Shown piece by piece: positions 39,546 to 50,037 of a stretch of DNA of 64,000 bases (positions within the stretch are counted from its first letter, which is position 1; each line of letters opens with the position of its first letter). The position numbers and the translations under genes were made by a program. Source of the stretch: Macrosoma leucophasiata. Lineage: Eukaryota > Arthropoda > Insecta > Lepidoptera > Hedylidae. Location of the stretch: the NCBI GenBank assembly GCA_036365455.1, contig JAWQUS010000022.1:2852001-2916000 (forward strand), given 5' to 3'. The notes below the pieces were generated by a model. It was not told the DNA's origin. It made no database searches and saw nothing but the letters and a program-made list of their open reading frames with translations.

Positions 39546-39920
39546 TAATAAACGAGGAGTTTATGCACATGACTGTACCTTTTTTGCAAAAGTGATAGTG
39601 TCCAGTCGGTGAAAACATAAAAGTGGTTTTATTTAAGTCTCACCATGTGGACACACGCAAAAATGTTGTCGTGTCCAGACGACGAAATAACAAGTCATTA
39701 CAATTTCAAGTTTAACCAACTGGACACACGTGTGTCCGGTCGTCCGTGTCGAGTTGACGAATAACCCCTTTTCGTCTTACGAGTACGACTGCATTTCATT
39801 ATCATGCATCAGGGAAGGTAGGTATATTTAGAGAACATATTTCCTAAATATTGCGTGTTACTCATAAAATATTGCACAATATTAGTTCATGAGTTTGAAA
39901 ATATTGCACAATATTACGTA

Positions 39921-40234
39921 ACGTAAACGTAACTTCACGCCTTTAATCCCCGAAGGGGTAGGCAGAGGTAAATGCATGCATTCAAGCATACATGCAAACA
40001 CCCACGATTCGCCGGTTACGTTTTGGCCCATGTAACAGGTGGCGAGCCTGTTGACATCTCCGGGCACATTACCAAACTTTGAGGTACTGGGAAATTTCCA
40101 GAAAATGGAAAAATCCCAATAGAACCAGAGATAAAGGCTTTTTCACCATTATCTCTGATAACCCCCTACCCGGGAATCGAACCCAGGACCTCAGCGTAGT
40201 AGTAGTGGCCTGCTACCACTAGGCTACCGAGGCA
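39921..40234 (-). mobile_element. SINE-B, full length
   Basis: The minus strand starts GTGCCTCGGTAGCCTAGTGG, with intact A box and B box GGTTCGATTCCCGGG, and runs to GGCGTGAAGTTACG. The best-preserved SINE-B copy here. Confidence 0.95.
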
Positions 40235-40396
40235 CAATATTAGTTGATGAATTACTACCTATAATCTAAAAAAATATATATTTATTTTATGTATAAAAAA
40301 TAACACACAACTTACTGCCTACCTAACTACCTACTTAATTAATTAGCATAATAAAATTTAAATGAAGTAGGTAGGTATATAACTTTGTTCACGTGT

Positions 40397-40687
40397 ATTT
40401 TTTTTATGTAATGGAAGTGGCAAACAAGCATGCAGTTCACATTGATGTTAAGTGATGACTGCAGCTTAAAGACACCTACACAAAGACCAAGATCAAAATG
40501 TTGATGTGTTACCACTCCTGAGGCATAAGGTGTTATGCCTCTGTGCCGGAAATTACAGGGCCGTACATTACCAACTGATCGGAACACGAGAGTGCTGAAC
40601 ACTATCATTTAGCGGCAAGTAGGTATATTAGGTAATGCGATGGTGCCTACGCGCGCGAGCACCGTCATTGGAGTTCTACCACCAGTA
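40397..40687 (-). mobile_element. SINE-A, full length
   Basis: Complement from a short T-run and GTGGCAAACAAGCATGC to GGAGTTCTACCACCAGT. Confidence 0.9.
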
Positions 40688-40872
40688 AATATAATTTAAA
40701 ATATTATTTATTACTTACCTACCTGATACTTCCAGCAAACTTATCCCTGTTAAAAACCTTACAAAATTCGAACGGGCCAACTATTCCATTTATTTATATG
40801 TAGGTTTTCTCTACATATAAATAAATTAAAAAATAATAAAATACGCTTACACTCACAGCCCCACAGTAGCTA
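40688..40872. other. Spacer with inverted TATATGTAGG motif
   Basis: ATTTATTTATATGTAGG here and CCTACATATAAATAAATGG near 41085 flank the SINE-I copy as an inverted pair. Confidence 0.45.
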
Positions 40873-41037
40873 TAAACCTGTGTCGTGGGTGCCGTTGTAC
40901 ACATACAACACATACACAAACACTTAGACCAGAAACAAATATTGGTAGGCCATACAAATATTAGTCCCGGTGCCCGAACCCGCGACCCTTCGAATCAAAC
41001 GGTAGTCTCACACCGCTGGACGAACCGGGTCGTCAAA
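40873..41037 (-). mobile_element. tRNA-derived SINE-I, minus copy
   Basis: The minus strand starts GACGACCCGGTTCGTCCAGC, has GTCGCGGGTTCGGGCACCGG, then TATTTGTATGGCCTACC and TTGTTTCTGGTCTAAGTG. Confidence 0.65.
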
Positions 41038-41412
41038 TGGAATAGTAGTATGTATTTATATGTAGGTAGGGAATACCTACATATAAATAAATGGAAATGG
41101 ATTAGTAATATATTCAGCTTAGGTAGGTACCTATATATTTAGTAGTCTACCATGTCGCTTCTGGGAGTTTCTCGGACGCTCTGTCTCCTAGTAGGTACCT
41201 ACCTACCTGGGAAACTGCTAAGGATTGGAAAATCTTCCGGGACGGCATTTGATAGATTTTAAAATATACAAAAAATACGGCAGACCAAAAAAAAAAAAAC
41301 ATTTTCCTACGTGTATCTCTACAAATGATTCATGATTCCCAGCGACCAGTCGATATCTTTGGAGCCCCGTGGCGGAGCGCCCCAGCCGCCCTTCCCTTAG
41401 TCCGCCACTGTA
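41038..41412. other. Unassigned spacer
   Basis: Several TAGGTAGGTA-type simple motifs. Nothing else recognised. Confidence 0.4.
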
Positions 41413-41659
41413 CAGGGGTGCGACCGCCTATCGACATTGCTATTGTCGTTGTCATTGCTGTCAAATTTTCATGTCGATTTGTAGCTTCTTTAAAAGCAGT
41501 AGTGATAATCTGATTGTTTTTCTTGCTTTCGTAGGTGAGAAACAAGCGATAATGGTAGATTATTTCAATTATTATTATTTAGTTAAAGTAAAAATCGACT
41601 TTAAAATTTGACAGCAATGACAACGACAATAGAAATGTCGATAGGCGGTCGCACCCCTG
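41413..41659. mobile_element. Family W MITE, complete
   Basis: TIRs of about 57 bp starting CAGGGGTGCGACCGCCTATC and including GTCGTTGTCATTGCTGTC, closing with the inverse GGCGGTCGCACCCCTG. 247 bp in all, no coding. Confidence 0.88.
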
Positions 41660-41930
41660 GTGGTAGAGTTCCAGTGAAGGGACCCGAGGGCGTAGGCACC
41701 ACCGCATTACCTATTCTATCTGCCGCCAAATGGTAGGGTTCAGCCCTATCGTGTTCCGGTTAGATGGTAACTTATAGGTACCCCTGTAATAACTAACAAA
41801 GACATAACGACTAAGATCTCGGGGGGTGGCAACGCATCTGGATTTAGACCTCCGGTTTTAGTGTAGATGTCTATAAGCTGCAATCATCACTTAACATCCA
41901 TGTGAACTGCATGCTTGTTTGCCAAAATAC
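41660..41930 (+). mobile_element. SINE-A copy abutting MITE W
   Basis: GTGGTAGAGTTCCAGTGAAG to CATGCTTGTTTGCC. The first three bases of its ACTGGTGG head coincide with the CTG end of the MITE. Confidence 0.87.
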
Positions 41931-41954
41931 CTATATACATACCTATTATACTTA

Positions 41955-42035
41955 CAAATTTCGCCACCGCCGCGCCGAGGTAGGCTGGCGCTCCACATTC
42001 TGCCTACTCCGTAAGGGACTGCGTGAAGATACATA
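41955..42035 (-). repeat. Family J fragment
   Basis: The complement carries TCTTCACGCAGTCCCTTACG, GAGTAGGCAGAATGTGGAGC and GCCAGCCTACCTC. Confidence 0.6.
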
Positions 42036-42067
42036 CACACCTACATCAAATTCAACTATATTTTTTT

Positions 42068-42420
42068 GTGGCAACCCATTATACGTCCCACTGCTGGGCA
42101 CGAGACTCTCCCCTTTTTGGGGGGAGGCCTGGAGCTTACTCCACCACACTGCTCTAATGCGGATTGGTAGAGGTGGAAGGGTTAGTGGCCAACCCGCTGT
42201 CGGATGTTTTCAAACCGCCCATAAGGCCTCCGACAAGGTTTAACGACTACTAACTATCGATAGTAACCGGGACCGACGGCTTAACGTGCCCTCCGAAGCA
42301 CGGCAACGCGCATTTAATTTGCCACTAGCGGTCACCCATCACACTACCCGACCGCGCCCGTAGTGCTTAACCGAGTAGATCGCTTACGATCTACACCAGC
42401 CGCCGGGCCATGCGCGCTTC
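42068..42420 (-). mobile_element. Family D copy, long
   Basis: TGGCAACCCATTATACG through AACCCGCTGTCGGATG to ACCAGCCGCCGGGCCATGC. Confidence 0.87.
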
Positions 42421-42520
42421 ACTATATTATTACTCATGTAATAATATAGTAAAGTCCATAGCTATCGAATACAACTGTCGACTACAGATTAGGTATCTGT
42501 AGTCGACAGTTGTACTCGAT
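42421..42520. repeat. Two adjacent perfect or near-perfect hairpins
   Basis: 42421-42450: ACTATATTATTAC, loop TCAT, and its exact complement. 42464-42520: 26-base arms (ATCGAATACAACTGTCG...) around a TAGGT loop, with one mismatch. Confidence 0.85.
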
Positions 42521-42810
42521 ACTTTTATATTCTGTCGACTATCAGTCTCTCGCGCAACTAGCGTGTTATATTACATAAGAATTAAATAGGTAAGTAGGTC
42601 AAATTATTTGTTTGCCAAAGGGATTCCCATCACACCGTTGACATCATAGAAATGTAAGAGTAGAAACTACAGAGTAGGTATTGTATTAAATCTATGGTTG
42701 ACACTATATTCAACACTCTGAAGTTATAGGTAGTTGGTAGATACCTACTTCGAAACCCACCACTGCACAAAAGTTGAAAACAAACCGAAATGTCAAGTTG
42801 ATTTTAAAAT

Positions 42811-43124
42811 AAACGTAACTTCACGGCTGTAATCCCCGAAGGGGTAGGCAGAGGTAAATGCATGCATTCAAGCATACATGCAAACACCCACGATTCGCCG
42901 GTTACGTTTTGGCCCATGTAACAGGTGGAGAGCCGGTTGATATCTCCGGGCACATTACCAAACTTCCAGATACTGGGAAATTTCCAGAAAATGGAAAAAT
43001 CCCTATAGAACCAGACATAAAGGACTTAACACCATTATCTCTGATAACTCCCTACCCGGGAATCGAACCTAGGACCTCAGTGTAGTAGTAGTGGCCTGCT
43101 ACCACTAGGCTACCGAGGCAGTTA
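42811..43124 (-). mobile_element. SINE-B, full length
   Basis: The minus strand begins ACTGCCTCGGTAGCCTAGTG with B box GGTTCGATTCCCGGG, then the usual body and tail. Confidence 0.94.
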
Positions 43125-43176
43125 GGTATAATTTTAAAATGATTTGAGTTATATTATGTTGGTACATATGCACGTA

Positions 43177-43250
43177 TTCTTACGCCAAATCCCTCACGAG
43201 GTAGGCTAAGAGTGGAGCGCCAGATATCCCAGCAGGGGCGGCAATCTTTC
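43177..43250 (+). repeat. Family J fragment
   Basis: TCTTACGCCAAATCCCTC, GAGGTAGGCTAAGAGTGGAG and CGCCAGATATCCCAG. Confidence 0.6.
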
Positions 43251-43624
43251 ATAGGCCTAGCGCAGCCAACGTATCAAATCCGCCCCTGAAAACGCGAGAT
43301 AAATCCATTAGTAAGTGTAATTAATGAAAATTCTACCCTCCAAAATGTATTTCTCGGAAAAGAAGGGTTTGTTTTGCGAATAATTTCAGGTTCATAAATC
43401 AAATATTATGAAAAAACAACAGAAGGTCAGAAAAGTTAGCAGGACAGTCTACTTTAAACGTACACGCGAGCCACGCAAGCTGTTCTAGGAATAGATCGAT
43501 ACAGTGTCGACCAAGGGACTGGTCGAAGGTTAAGGTCGAGTGTTAAAGATAGCCATCGTTCGTTGAAATGGTTCAAGTGTTTTGTCTGGAGCAATATGAT
43601 GTTACAATCTCTAATGCATTTTTA
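43251..43624. other. Unassigned spacer
   Basis: No repeat match, frame or splice pair recognised. Confidence 0.4.
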
Positions 43625-44255
43625 GGATTCCGTAGTAAACAAGGAACCCTTATAGTTTCGCCATGTCCGTCTCTCTGTCCGTCTGTCCGTCCGCGATTTA
43701 GCGCAAAAACTAATGGTATACTAGGGACTTGAAATTTGGAACGAATATAAATCTCAATCACGCCGACAAAATGGTAGAATAAAAACATGATAAAGAAAAT
43801 ATTTAGGGTACCACCCCTATATGTAACCCGCCGATATTTTTTTAATTTTCGTTTTCTATATTGTTAGATAGGTCTTTCAAAATGGTTAGGGACGTGCAAA
43901 TATCATTTTTCGATTTAGTTAACTGTTCTTGACTTATTAAGCTTTGAAGTACCAATTTTCGTTAGAGTCAAGTGTGTGTCCCTACTACCACCTAAACAGT
44001 TGTTGTTAGAAAACGAAACGTTACGGCAATAGAAGCTGCATTTAACGAAATTAAAAGGAAAACTATCACACATAAGTTGGCTATACAAGTTTGCGAGTAA
44101 TAGTCGACCAAATGTAGTTTACTCGAAAATTTTGAACAACTTCATAGAAAATATTTATTTATTTTTTTCGTTACATTATTAAAACCTAAAAACTACGGAC
44201 CCCACACTGCGCGTAGCCCGACACGCACTTGACCGGTGTTTAAAAATATTTTTTC
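43625..44255 (+). repeat. Long copy of the TTCCGTAGTAAAC... lepidopteran repeat
   Basis: Opens GGATTCCGTAGTAAACAAGG and AACCCTTATAGTTTCGCC, with CTGTCCGTCC runs and AATCACGCCGACAAAATGG. It closes AAACTACGGACCCCACACTG, CGCGTAGCCCGACACGC and TTGACCGG. The closing part matches the usual end of this repeat. No frame survives. Confidence 0.75.
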
Positions 44256-44379
44256 AACTGTGACAAATACCGATTTGTCGAAAACCGGACGGTTGGCAAC
44301 CCTGCTTTTCTGGCTAAGCGCTCGCTCGTCATGCAAGACAGCGTCGTTGGCGTTGTCTGAGCCTAAACATCGATATCTG

Positions 44380-44570
44380 TAATAATAATGGCAACCCTTG
44401 ATACGTCCCACTGCTAGGCACGAGTCTCTCCCCTTCTTGGGAGGAAGCCTGGAGCTTACTCCACCACGCTGCTCCAATGCGGGTTGGTGGAGATACGGGT
44501 TAGTGGCCAACCCGCTGTCGGATGTTTTCAAAGCCATAATGCCTCCGACAAGGTTTAACGAATTAATCGA
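44380..44570 (-). mobile_element. Family D fragment
   Basis: GTAATAATAATGGCAACCC to AATGCCTCCGACAAGGTTTA. The last 150 bases of the long form are missing. Confidence 0.82.
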
Positions 44571-44882
44571 TGCTTAACAATCATCAAAACTATCGATTAA
44601 AAATATATCGTTTCCATCCCTAGGCAAACGTGATCATTTCTAAATGAATATTAATTTTCTTCATTGTATTGTGGCATCACAAGATGGTCACTTAACTCCT
44701 ATAATTGCAGTACGTCACTTTTAATTGCCACTATTGTCGTGTTTATTGAAGACAATGATTTACAACAAGGTTGTTATTTTTTTTTAAATGTATCTTCATT
44801 ACACTTCGTCACCATCATTTCTGCCGAAATGACGCCCACTGCTGGACAAAAGTGTTCGTCAATGATGCTGTATTATCTAATC
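44571..44882. other. Spacer with a LINE-tail scrap
   Basis: AAATGACGCCCACTGCTGG at 44828-44846 is a LINE 3'-end motif. Otherwise unassigned. Confidence 0.4.
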
Positions 44883-45344
44883 TACTTGCTTAATGGTAGT
44901 GTTCAGCACTATCGTGTTTTTTTTTTTTTTTATTTTATGGAAGTGGCAAACAAGCATGCAGTTCACATTGATGTTAAGTGATGACTGCAGCCTATAGACA
45001 CCCACACAAAGACCGAGGTCAAAATGCAGATGCGTTACCACTCCTGAGGCCTAAGGTGTTATCCCTCTGTGCCGGAAATTACAGGGCCGTACATTACCAC
45101 CTGACCGGAACACGATAGTGCTGAACACTACCATTTAGCGGCAAGTATATTAGGTAATGCGGTGGTGCCTACGCCCGCGAGCTCCGTCACTGGTGCTCTA
45201 CCACCAGTAAAACCAGTGTTCCGGTTAGATGGTAATGTATGGCCCCGTAATAACTATCACAGAGACACAACTAACCCTAAGTTTTCCGGGGTGGAAACCC
45301 ATCTGCATTTTGATCGCTGGTCTTTGTGTGGGTGTATACAACAT
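44883..45344 (+). mobile_element. SINE-A copy split by an opposite-strand SINE-A
   Basis: The outer pieces 44883-44916 (TTAATGGTAGTGTTCAGC...CGTG) and 45214-45344 (GTGTTCCGGTTAGATGG...GTGTGGGTGTATAC) are contiguous in the consensus. Confidence 0.75.
44917..45210 (-). mobile_element. SINE-A inserted in the previous copy
   Basis: T-run, then a complete complement to GCTCTACCACCAGT. GTGTT borders both sides, although seven extra bases lie on the right. Confidence 0.9.
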
Positions 45345-46308
45345 GTAACGGGAATAATGCACACTATCTAACACCTCGATTAGAAAATCGAGTTATAATC
45401 ATAATAAATGAACTGAAATTACATGTTTATGTTTATGTTTTGTGCCATTGCGAACGTTTTGTATTAAGTTTCCATACTGTTCATATTTGTACTGTGACAA
45501 CGGTACAGGTTTATACCTAGTGTGGGGCTGAGAGTGTAAGTGTATTTATTATCAAAGTGAACTGTATGCTTGTTTGTCCATTCATGACAAAAAAAAATAA
45601 TGCGTTAACATTTCATGAGTATGTATTTATTGAAATAAATGATTCACTGCATTTCGAGTCCGTTTTCCTGTTCGCCGTGTGCTTTTACAGTTCTTTTTTA
45701 CACATCTCCACGAATCGATTGTGATGATCATGATGACTGTGCTGTTTTGTAGATGAGAAGAATAATCAGTCAAACGAATTAATTCATGACCATAGATACA
45801 GAGTCTTTCAGTCGTATACATATTGAATTTCACATTTCTTTAAATTAATGAATATCCATATGGAAGATGACGATGATTAAATGCTTCCATGAGGAATATG
45901 ATGAGATGATGGGATGGCTTCAGTAAAGCGATGGGGACTTTACTAGGAGTATTTACGAAGTTTTGGAGGCAACACGAAAAATCACTTTTCACTTCATAAT
46001 ATCACTTTCATACACTCGTGAACATTATCGAATGCTTTATGATAAATATCCCACCATTTTTACACATAAAAACGCGACTATACACAAATTTCGAAAACAA
46101 TATCACGCAGCGACACAGCTCTTTTCCGCGTTCCCGCCAAAACTCCTTTTGTGTATGTTGTGAATAGTGTTGCCAGTATTTCCGGGATTGTCACGGAATT
46201 TTGCGTGTTGTCCTGTGCCTAGTAATTTTTCTTCTTTGTTCCGAAATAAAAAAAATATTCGTTTTTTTTTTTCACTAACTTACGATACTGCATCACGTAG
46301 ATATTAAC
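45345..46308. other. Unique region, possible short minus-strand transcription unit
   Basis: No recognised repeats. The minus strand begins with the E2F-like TTTTGGCGGGAA (46131-46143 inverted). It holds a 68-codon frame (45833-45627, MKFNMYTTERLCIYGHEL) and AATAAATACATA just after it. No homology to known proteins seen. Confidence 0.3.
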
Positions 46309-46573
46309 TGCCTCAGTAGCCTAGTGGTGTTCGCTACCCGGGTTGGAGCTTATCAGAAATAACGGTGTAAAATCCTTTAACTCTAGTTCTATTGGGATTT
46401 CTTTCATTGTTTGGAAGTTGTCCAGTACCTCGGAATTCGGTAATGTGCCCGGAGATGTCAATAGGCTCGCCACCTACCCACCATGTTACATGGGCCAAAA
46501 CGTAACCGGCGAATCGTGGGTGTTTGTATGTATGCCTACCCCTTCGGGGATCTCAGGCGTGAAGTTAGGTACG
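46309..46573 (+). mobile_element. SINE-B copy with small deletions
   Basis: ACTGCCTCAGTAGCCTAGTG, then a gap in the tRNA half (GCTACCCGGGTTGGAGC), body, and GGCGTGAAGTTAGG. The B box is damaged. Confidence 0.85.
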
Positions 46574-46655
46574 TTACGATACTACGGCTGCAAAAGTCAA
46601 ACCATCAGCGTGTTAGGTAATTCCTACTTAGTTTAGTCTCGGACCGGAGGCCATA

Positions 46656-47136
46656 AAGGAGATGTTGCAAAAATGTATGGACCTCCGGCCATGTATTGTA
46701 CACAATATCATTAAACAGGCAAAATCAATGTAAAAACGATTTTTACTGCATATTTTCACTTATTTAGCTTTGTTTGCAGTTACAAAACATAATTTGCAGT
46801 TAGAATTGCAACTCAAAACTAACATGGCGAATATGGCGGGCGATGTCATTTTGACATTTTCATTTTTTAAATTGTATTTTGATTATAGAACTTGGAAAAA
46901 AAAGTAATATTTTCTAAATACTATCAAAATCGATTGATCCCAAGCGTCGGCTGTATCGCCGCCATGTTTAACATAGTTGGAAAATGATAAAATCGTTTGA
47001 ATTAAATGTGGTTGTAACTCTGAAATATATTCTTGAATAAATTAATTGTATTTTTTTTGGATTCTTCTTTAATTTACCCATTTTTTGAGAACGTGTACGA
47101 ACCAAGGCCGAGCTCGCAACATCTCCTTTGTCAGAC
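46656..47136. mobile_element. Family Q TIR element, copy 1
   Basis: AAAGGAGATGTTGCAAAAATG at the left and CTCGCAACATCTCCTTT at the right. Subterminal CATGTATTGTACACAATATC and GTGTACGAACCAAGGCC. No transposase. The flanks show no clear TSD. Confidence 0.82.
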
Positions 47137-47265
47137 AGACCGGTTTTGCACTTAGGTACATCATCGCTCTCTTCACAACCCAAAGGTTGACTAGGAAAAA
47201 ATTGTTGCCTAGTGGCATTAAGTCCGCCTTTATGTACCATGTCTGTGTATAAAAATAAAAAAGCC

Positions 47266-47676
47266 GTGTGGCACTCGGGGACTGCCGCGGTAAAGCTATT
47301 GCATTTACATAATTATCTTAAATTATGCAAAACAAAATAAAATTCAAATAAAAGAATAAAAAAATAGAAAAATGATACAATAATTTTCTATTAATATTTA
47401 CCACTTTTTAAATATTGAATGGAAAAACAAACAAAAAAAAAATGAACAAAAACAATCTTGGCAGCGGTGGGATTCGAACCCACGCCTCCGAAGAGACTGG
47501 TGCCTTAAACCAGCGCCTAGACCGCTCGGCCCACGAGGTCGGACGGCGAAATTATACATGACTTTCTTTTAATGAGTTTAAAATTAGTAATCCGGAGCGT
47601 CCGGTTTTTTGCGTTACGGAATTTCTGAATTCGGTCCCCGCGCTCAAGGCCCGCGATAGAAGCTATGCAATAGCTT
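47266..47676 (-). mobile_element. Element G, copy 2, with tRNA-Leu-like core
   Basis: The minus strand runs from AAGCTATTGCATAGCTTC, via GACCGAATTCAGAAATTCCG, to CCCCGAGTGCCACAC, the same ends as at 5388-5755. The centre differs: it contains a tRNA-like block and a long AT-rich stretch. Confidence 0.78.
47461..47542 (-). tRNA. tRNA-Leu(AAG)-like sequence, probably pseudogene
   Basis: The minus strand gives GTGGGCCGAGCGGTCTAGGC (A box), CTGGT/ACCAG anticodon stem with loop TTAAGGC (anticodon AAG), the long variable arm TCTCTTCGGAGG expected for Leu, and T arm GTGGGTTCGAATCCCAC. The acceptor 5' strand GACCTCG pairs with only four of seven bases of CGCTGCC, so it is probably broken or a SINE head. 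Confidence 0.5.
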
Positions 47677-48003
47677 AATAAATAAATCTGATTCCATTGG
47701 TGGCACCGAAAATGTCCTGGAAATGGATCTGGCAATTGAAAAAAATCATTTCACATGATTTATTTCAATGATTACTCAACTGAAATAATATTTCATAATA
47801 TTATCTCATATATTTTTTAACATTTGATAATATTATGAAATCTATACATTTACGCTATCCATAATATGTTTACATTATGTTTTGCAATGTTTAAGATTTC
47901 TAAAAATAATTATAAGTAACAATAAAGGTTATTTCCAATCTTCTTCAAATACTGTAAGCTCAGACAGATTGCTGCTGTTCTTTTAATTGTTTAAGATAAA
48001 AAA
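47677..48003. other. Unassigned AT-rich spacer
   Basis: ATAATATTATGAAAT-type inverted motifs at 47792-47840. No repeat family. Confidence 0.4.
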
Positions 48004-48024
48004 ATGGCTCTCGTGCCGAATGAT
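48004..48024 (+). CDS. Weak candidate seven-codon start exon
   Basis: TTTTAATTGTTTAAG looks like an acceptor. Then AAAAAATGG starts MALVPND, ending at GTAAGTTGAA. Too short to identify. Confidence 0.2.
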
Positions 48025-48054
48025 GTAAGTTGAATTTTAACATTTTTGAAACTA

Positions 48055-48275
48055 TTTTTTTGTAAGGAAAGTGGTAAACAAGCATGCAGCTCACATTGAT
48101 GTTAAGTGACTGCGGCCTATAGACACCCACACAAAGACCAAGGTCAAAATGCAGATGCGTACATTACCACCTGACCGGCATACGATAATGCTGAACACTA
48201 CCATTTAGCGGCAAGTAAATTAGGTAATGCGGTGGTGCCTACACCCGCGAGCTCTGTCACTGGTGCTCTATCTAA
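48055..48275 (-). mobile_element. SINE-A with internal deletion
   Basis: T-run, GTGGTAAACAAGCATGCAGC, a skip from AGATGCGT to ACATTACCACC, then ACACCCGCGAGCTCTGTC. A plus-strand SINE-A scrap (48276-48340) follows. Confidence 0.85.
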
Positions 48276-48334
48276 TAAATCTGCCGCCAAATGGAAGTGC
48301 TCACCACTACACTGGTCTTTGTGTAAGTGTCTAT

Positions 48335-48595
48335 AGGCTGTTTTATATTATTTCGCATTAACACATGCTTGTGAAGTATATTTTATTTTTTAAAGAAAAA
48401 TGGAAAGAAAAATTTGACTTCAGGCGAGACTCGAACTCGCGACCTACTGGGAATCTAGTCCAGCCTCTCTTCCAATTGAGCTACTGAAGCCCTGCCCGAT
48501 TTGTCAAATCTTTCCTTCACATCTATTGCATTGCTTTATGGTAGCAGCAGCGCCATCTATTACCAACTATGCTAGTTAGGCATAGTTGGTAATAG
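48335..48595. mobile_element. Family H fold-back, copy 2
   Basis: Shares the left half of copy 1, including ATTAACACATGCTTGTGAAG and the GCAGCGCCATCTATTACC spacer. The right arm is replaced by GCTAGTTAGGCATAGTTGG. Confidence 0.8.
48416..48491 (-). tRNA. tRNA-like sequence in family H, best copy
   Basis: GGCTTCA...TGAAGTC acceptor stem, AGCTCAATTGGAAGAG and GCGAGTTCGAGTCTCGC T arm intact. The anticodon stem mismatch is the same as in copy 1, so identity stays unclear. Confidence 0.4.
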
Positions 48596-48802
48596 ATGTC
48601 TATAGGCTGCAGTCATTTATTCAATAACAAAAACATAACATCCTAAGCTAGGTTAATAAAATTATTTCAGTGGAATAGATATCATATCTAGGTATGTATA
48701 TCTTTTATTTATTGGCATGCTCCATAGAGCATGAAATCTAATGTTAAAATTACGACGTAATTAACAAAAAGTTTTATTATTAACGAACATGATAAAATAA
48801 GT

Positions 48803-49097
48803 ATCTAGTGGTAGCAGGTACTACTACGCTGAGGTCCTGGGTTCGATTCCCGGGTAGGGGGTTATCAGAGATAATGGTGAAAAAGCTTTTGTCTCTGGTT
48901 CTATTGGGATTTTTCCATTTTCTGGAAATTTCCCAGTACCTCAAAGTTTGGTAATGTGCCCGGCGATGTCAACAGGCTCGCCACCTGTTACATGGGCCAT
49001 AACGTAACCGGCGAATCGTGGGTGTTTGCATGTATGCTTGAATGCATGCATTTACCTCTGTCTACCCCTTCGGGGATTACAGGCGTGAAGTTACGTT
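48803..49097 (+). mobile_element. SINE-B, nearly complete
   Basis: Starts within the A box (TAGTGGTAGCAGGTACTAC), then GGGTTCGATTCCCGGGTAG and the full body to GGCGTGAAGTTACG. Confidence 0.93.
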
Positions 49098-49171
49098 TTA
49101 TGATAAAATAATTCATAACAAATAACGTTTTCGCAGGTGCGATCTTCACACTGTAAAAATAATGGTTCTGC

Positions 49172-49503
49172 AAAGGAGACGTTCCAAAATGTATGGAGCT
49201 TGGGCCCGCACCATGTACACTATATTGAGAGATGAAGCATGAAATACTGAATCATTTTCAGTTATTCAAATCGTTTATTAAATCTTCAATTATTTGTCGT
49301 AAGCATATTTCGAAAACAAGAATGTCATAGTAGCGATATGCCAACGTATTGCTGTCATACAAAAATTACGTAAAATAAATATTTCCGACAAAAAAACAAC
49401 GATTCAAATTATTTTTCGACTATTTTTCCATGATTCTACGTATTTTTCTCTAACTTTTGATATAGTGTACAAGGTGCGGGCCCAACGTGGAACTTCTCCT
49501 TTC
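49172..49503. mobile_element. Family Q subfamily 2 TIR element, complete
   Basis: AAAGGAGACGTTCCAAAATG and GGGCCCGCACCATGTACAC at the left. GTGTACAAGGTGCGGGCCC and GGAACTTCTCCTTT at the right. AT-rich interior, no frame. Confidence 0.82.
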
Positions 49504-50037
49504 TTCACGTAGTTTTCTGCAGACAGGCTGCTCCAAGTCTGCCTGGAATTGTTTTCGTCCGCAGCACATAATTTAGAGCAAAATGTTTTAAATAGGCGGT
49601 ACAAAACTGACAAGACGACGCAATAAACGAAAGCATTACAGTTAGGCGGTCGGCCCCCTGAAAAATAACAATTTTAAGTTACACCGTTTTATACACGAGT
49701 GCATACACTTATCAGTCTGTGTAATGGGATAAGGAAAATGAACTGAAAGCATTATGAAGTCAATGTTGTGTTCATTTATCGTTCAGTATTGTCTCAGGAT
49801 TCAGATTGTGTGGCTTGTTGTACTGTACTTTTCTTGGTTATGTGTTGAATTGAATACAATCTCAAAAATTTATTTGATCACTTGGAAATAATAGAATTTT
49901 CTTGTGATAGGTCAAAATTACGAGTAGCATAGATTTAATAATTAATCTAGTTATGACGAGAAGCGATTCCTGTAATTGGCGATTTTATAAGCTTTGGTAA
50001 GTCATTAAGTCATTGTAGTCAATAATTAATATATTTT
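49504..50037. other. Unique region with a weak start-exon candidate
   Basis: No repeat match. At 49953-49996 ATG opens MTRSDSCNWRFYKL and ends TG/GTAAGTCATT. The candidate has a donor but no homology or acceptor evidence. Confidence 0.25.

Larger units (their letters stand above)
37889..39767 (+). mobile_element. MULE-type DNA transposon with long TIRs and 8-bp TSD
   Basis: TSD CTTTTCGT at 37881-37888 and 39768-39775. The inverted ends of about 180 bp begin GGATTATTCGTCAACTCG (left) and GGGTTATTCGTCAACTCG (right, inverted) and share CCGGACACACGTGTGTCC and CGTCGTCTGGACACGAC. The interior holds transposase remains (38617-38815), an inserted LINE tail (about 38190-38360) and another dispersed repeat (39411-39545). 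Confidence 0.88.

Noticed and set aside
45963..46163. 66-codon plus frame
   Set aside because: No homology or splice support. The opposite strand looks at least as likely to be transcribed.
48416..48491. A working tRNA gene in family H
   Set aside because: The anticodon stem mismatch and unclear anticodon recur in two copies, and the sequence is part of a multi-copy fold-back element.
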